Shown here: positions 62,389 to 64,000 of the stretch, in pieces | How the letters are laid out: each line of letters begins with the position of its first letter | Numbering within the stretch: the stretch's first letter is position 1 | Source of the DNA: Bacteroidota bacterium | GTDB taxonomy: Bacteria > Bacteroidota > Bacteroidia > UBA7662 > CANHCV01 | Direction: 5' to 3' | DNA: 64,000 nt | Assembly (NCBI GenBank): GCA_947501265.1 | Contig: CANMVY010000007.1 | Span: 1-64,000, forward strand | Translations under genes and position numbers: made by a program | The notes under the pieces: model-generated | The model's input: the letters and a program-made list of their open reading frames with translations, nothing else | Told to the model about the DNA's origin: nothing | The model's database searches: none

Positions 62389-63309
62389 TTGAAACCGTTG
62401 TTGAGGGATAGAGAAAACGATAGAGCTTTGGAGCGATTTACAATTAAAGACATTGAAGTATTAACGGACATTAAGGCCCATACTTTGCGTATTTGGGAAC
62501 AGCGATACGATATTATTCGACCCAAACGCACCGATACCAATATTCGCTACTACGACGCTGAAGATTTAAAACTCCTGTTGAACATTTCTGTTCTCAATCA
62601 ACATGGCGTAAAAATTTCTTCCATTGCCGAAATGTCCAAGCAAGATATCGGACGAAAAGTAGCAGCGATTACCTTAAACAATTTTGATTCTGATCACCAA
62701 ATTAAAGCCATGGTTTACACCATGTTGGATTTGAATGAAGATCAGTTTGAAAAAATTGTGATGACGAACATTCTTCAAAAGGGATTCGAATCCTGCATGA
62801 TTGATGTGATTTTTCCGTTCATGTCAAACGTTGGTATTCTCTGGCTTTCAGGTTCCATCACCCCAGCCCACGAACATTTCATTTCGAACATCATTCGCCA
62901 AAAACTAATTGTTGCCATCGACGGACAAGTTCGTCACAAAAACGAGTGGGGCAAGAAATTTGTGTTGTACCTTCCTGAGAACGAATACCACGAGTTGGGT
63001 TTATTGTTTTCTTCCTATTTGATCAAAGCTCGCGGCCATCATGTGGTTTACTTAGGTCAAAGTGTACCGATCCTGGATTTGCCGGTTATCGAAAAAGAGT
63101 ATCAACCCGATTATTTTTTCACAGCGGTTACAACCAGTTTCCCCAAAGGTACAGTTCAAGATTACGTGAATGAGGTTCAGAAATTGGTTCCCAATGTTCC
63201 ATTTCTATTCTCTGGCCGTGAAGTTCTTCATAAAAATCCAGAACTTCCAGCAGGTTCTAAATTGATCAAAGATTTCAATCAATTGGTTGAAATGTTCAAA
63301 AATCTATGA
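62389..63309 (+). CDS. MerR-family regulator with cobalamin-binding domain (CarH/LitR-like)
   Basis: The 306-residue product has an N-terminal MerR DNA-binding domain (FTIKDIEVLTDIKAHTLRIWEQRY, residues 17-40), a four-helix cap (about 100-185) and a B12-binding Rossmann domain (about 188-300). The cap holds the Wx9EH motif (Trp152, Glu162, His163), and the B12 domain has ExHxxG (Glu199, His201, Gly204). In CarH these bind adenosylcobalamin, whose photolysis releases DNA. The gene overlaps the crtZ-like gene (ATGA), so light control of carotenoid genes is likely but inferred. No ATG is available near the start; TTG at 62389 or a nearby TTG is used. Confidence 0.86.
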   Translation: MKPLLRDRENDRALERFTIKDIEVLTDIKAHTLRIWEQRYDIIRPKRTDTNIRYYDAEDLKLLLNISVLNQHGVKISSIAEMSKQDIGRKVAAITLNNFDSDHQIKAMVYTMLDLNEDQFEKIVMTNILQKGFESCMIDVIFPFMSNVGILWLSGSITPAHEHFISNIIRQKLIVAIDGQVRHKNEWGKKFVLYLPENEYHELGLLFSSYLIKARGHHVVYLGQSVPILDLPVIEKEYQPDYFFTAVTTSFPKGTVQDYVNEVQKLVPNVPFLFSGREVLHKNPELPAGSKLIKDFNQLVEMFKNL

Positions 63310-63758
63310 TGTCAATCATTTGGTTTTTATTGGGTTTCGTTGGAATGGAATTGGCTTCCATTTTTATCCACCAGTACTTATTTCACGGACCATTGTGGTT
63401 CATTCACAAAACACACCACCGTCCGAACTCCGGGTTTTTCGAGTTGAACGATTTGTTTAGTTTGATTTTCGGAGGTTCTTCGGTTTACTTGATAGTTACG
63501 GGTGCTTCTGAGATGACTCCATCCTTCTTCATTGGATTGGGGATTGCTCTCTACGGTTGGTTATATTTTATCTTGCACGATATCGCCGTTCACCGAAGAA
63601 TAAAAAACAAGATTTTTTTCAAAAACAAGTACCTCAATTGGGTACAAAGAGCCCATTGGGAACACCACAAAACCCAAGAAAAAGATGGGAGCGTAAGTTT
63701 TGGGTTGTTTTGGATACCTGTACATTTGTGGAAAAAATACATGGTTGAAAAACGGTGA
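63306..63758 (+). CDS. crtZ: Beta-carotene hydroxylase (CrtZ-like, fatty acid hydroxylase superfamily)
   Basis: The 150-residue integral membrane di-iron enzyme hydroxylates beta-ionone rings to give zeaxanthin-type carotenoids. All four His clusters are visible: HQYLFH, HKTHH, HDIAVH and HWEHH. About four membrane segments alternate with them. The length is that of bacterial CrtZ. It starts within the stop of the MerR-B12 regulator (ATGA) and is thus co-translated with it. Confidence 0.88.
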   Translation: MMSIIWFLLGFVGMELASIFIHQYLFHGPLWFIHKTHHRPNSGFFELNDLFSLIFGGSSVYLIVTGASEMTPSFFIGLGIALYGWLYFILHDIAVHRRIKNKIFFKNKYLNWVQRAHWEHHKTQEKDGSVSFGLFWIPVHLWKKYMVEKR

Positions 63759-63780
63759 ATCCAATTTCTTCTTTTGGAAG

Positions 63781-63788
63781 TAATTTTG
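63781..63788 (+). promoter_or_regulatory. -7 box three bases before the last partial gene
   Basis: TAATTTTG (perfect TAnnTTTG), then GGC, then ATG at 63792. No -33 element is clear. Confidence 0.48.
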
Positions 63789-63791
63789 GGC

Positions 63792-64000
63792 ATGCCATTT
63801 CGATTTTCCCTCGCATTCTTTTTTGTTTTTTTTGTAGCTCAAATTGAAGCTCAGGTAAAAAATGTACTGATTTCCAGCGATTTCAATCCCAATGAGGTGA
63901 GCATTGCGATCAGTCAGAAACACCCCAATGTTCAAGTCGCAGCATCCAATCTCAACAACCTTTATATTTCTTCCGATTCTGGCAGAACGTGGACCCAAAC
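63792..64000 (+). CDS. Exported BNR/sialidase-like protein, N-terminal part only
   Basis: The frame is open from the ATG at 63792 to the window end (69 codons), so the gene is cut. A signal peptide (MPFRFSLAFFFVFFVAQIEAQ) is followed by VKNVLISSDFNPNEVSIAIS and an Asp-box-like SSDSGRTW. This resembles the BNR-repeat exoproteins of Bacteroidota, as in the T9SS cargo at 9037-13419. Whether it has a C-terminal sorting domain cannot be seen. Confidence 0.65.
   Translation, partial: MPFRFSLAFFFVFFVAQIEAQVKNVLISSDFNPNEVSIAISQKHPNVQVAASNLNNLYISSDSGRTWTQ

Overview
The window looks like chromosomal core DNA of a member of the Bacteroidota, most likely the Flavobacteriales (the family cannot be fixed by reading alone). 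Evidence: a secreted protein with a C-terminal type IX secretion sorting domain, lineage-typical small or orphan families (DUF4295 after rpmG, DUF3822 upstream of rsmD, DUF2279, DUF4175), no purine-rich ribosome-binding sites before starts, and repeated TAnnTTTG (-7 type) promoter boxes. I see no insertion sequence, prophage, CRISPR array or plasmid function. Coding density is very high and many genes overlap.

Layout. 1-174: the 3' end of an rRNA operon (5S rRNA and terminator). 291-9040 (+): gyrA, a TPR protein, a dipeptidyl peptidase IV, a Ppx/GppA phosphatase, 3-hydroxybutyryl-CoA dehydrogenase and CorA. 9037-15767 (-): a 1460-residue T9SS cargo protein, ruvB and ornithine aminotransferase. 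15899-21901 (+): rpmB-rpmG-DUF4295, gpmI, a long DUF4175 coiled-coil membrane protein coupled to a GHKL ATPase. 21894-23895 (-): DUF2279 and an unknown exported protein. 23940-36996 (+): an acidic hypothetical, an aldehyde dehydrogenase, an MbnP-like copper lipoprotein with two di-heme MbnH-like partners, a FISUMP-domain protein, pepD, paaG-paaJ-paaZ of phenylacetate breakdown, a PiT phosphate transporter and a transaldolase-like enzyme. 37204-37278: tRNA-Pro(GGG). 37368-40598 (+): a single-chain methylmalonyl-CoA mutase joining a MutA-like barrel to a full MutB.

40558-52609 is a long minus-strand block: ABC-F ATPase, gcvP, phosphoribosyltransferase, a degenerate 3-hydroxyacyl-CoA dehydrogenase, acyl-CoA thioesterase, bacilliredoxin, LETM1-like protein, two outer-membrane barrel paralogues and a short DnaE-type polymerase. 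52707-53827 (+): DUF1801 protein and a small exported protein. 53841-59598 (-): GH3 glycosidase, UDP-GlcNAc 2-epimerase, amino-acid permease and pyrE. Then nudix (+), coaD-rsmD-DUF3822 (-), and from 61972 (+) a PaaI-type thioesterase, a MerR/B12-binding regulator overlapping a carotene-hydroxylase gene, and the start of an exported BNR-type protein cut by the window end.

Most interesting points: (1) the MerR-B12 regulator has the Wx9EH and ExHxxG motifs of CarH-type light sensors and overlaps a crtZ-like gene; (2) the fused MutA-MutB mutase; (3) the MbnP cluster with two unequal di-heme enzymes; (4) at least ten genes have a perfect TAnnTTTG box only 3-7 nt (usually exactly 4) before the start codon, implying leaderless mRNAs, including a 22-bp divergent promoter with two interlocked boxes; (5) eleven ATGA stop/start overlaps. 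Assignments rest on reading motifs and recalled family features; no database search was run.
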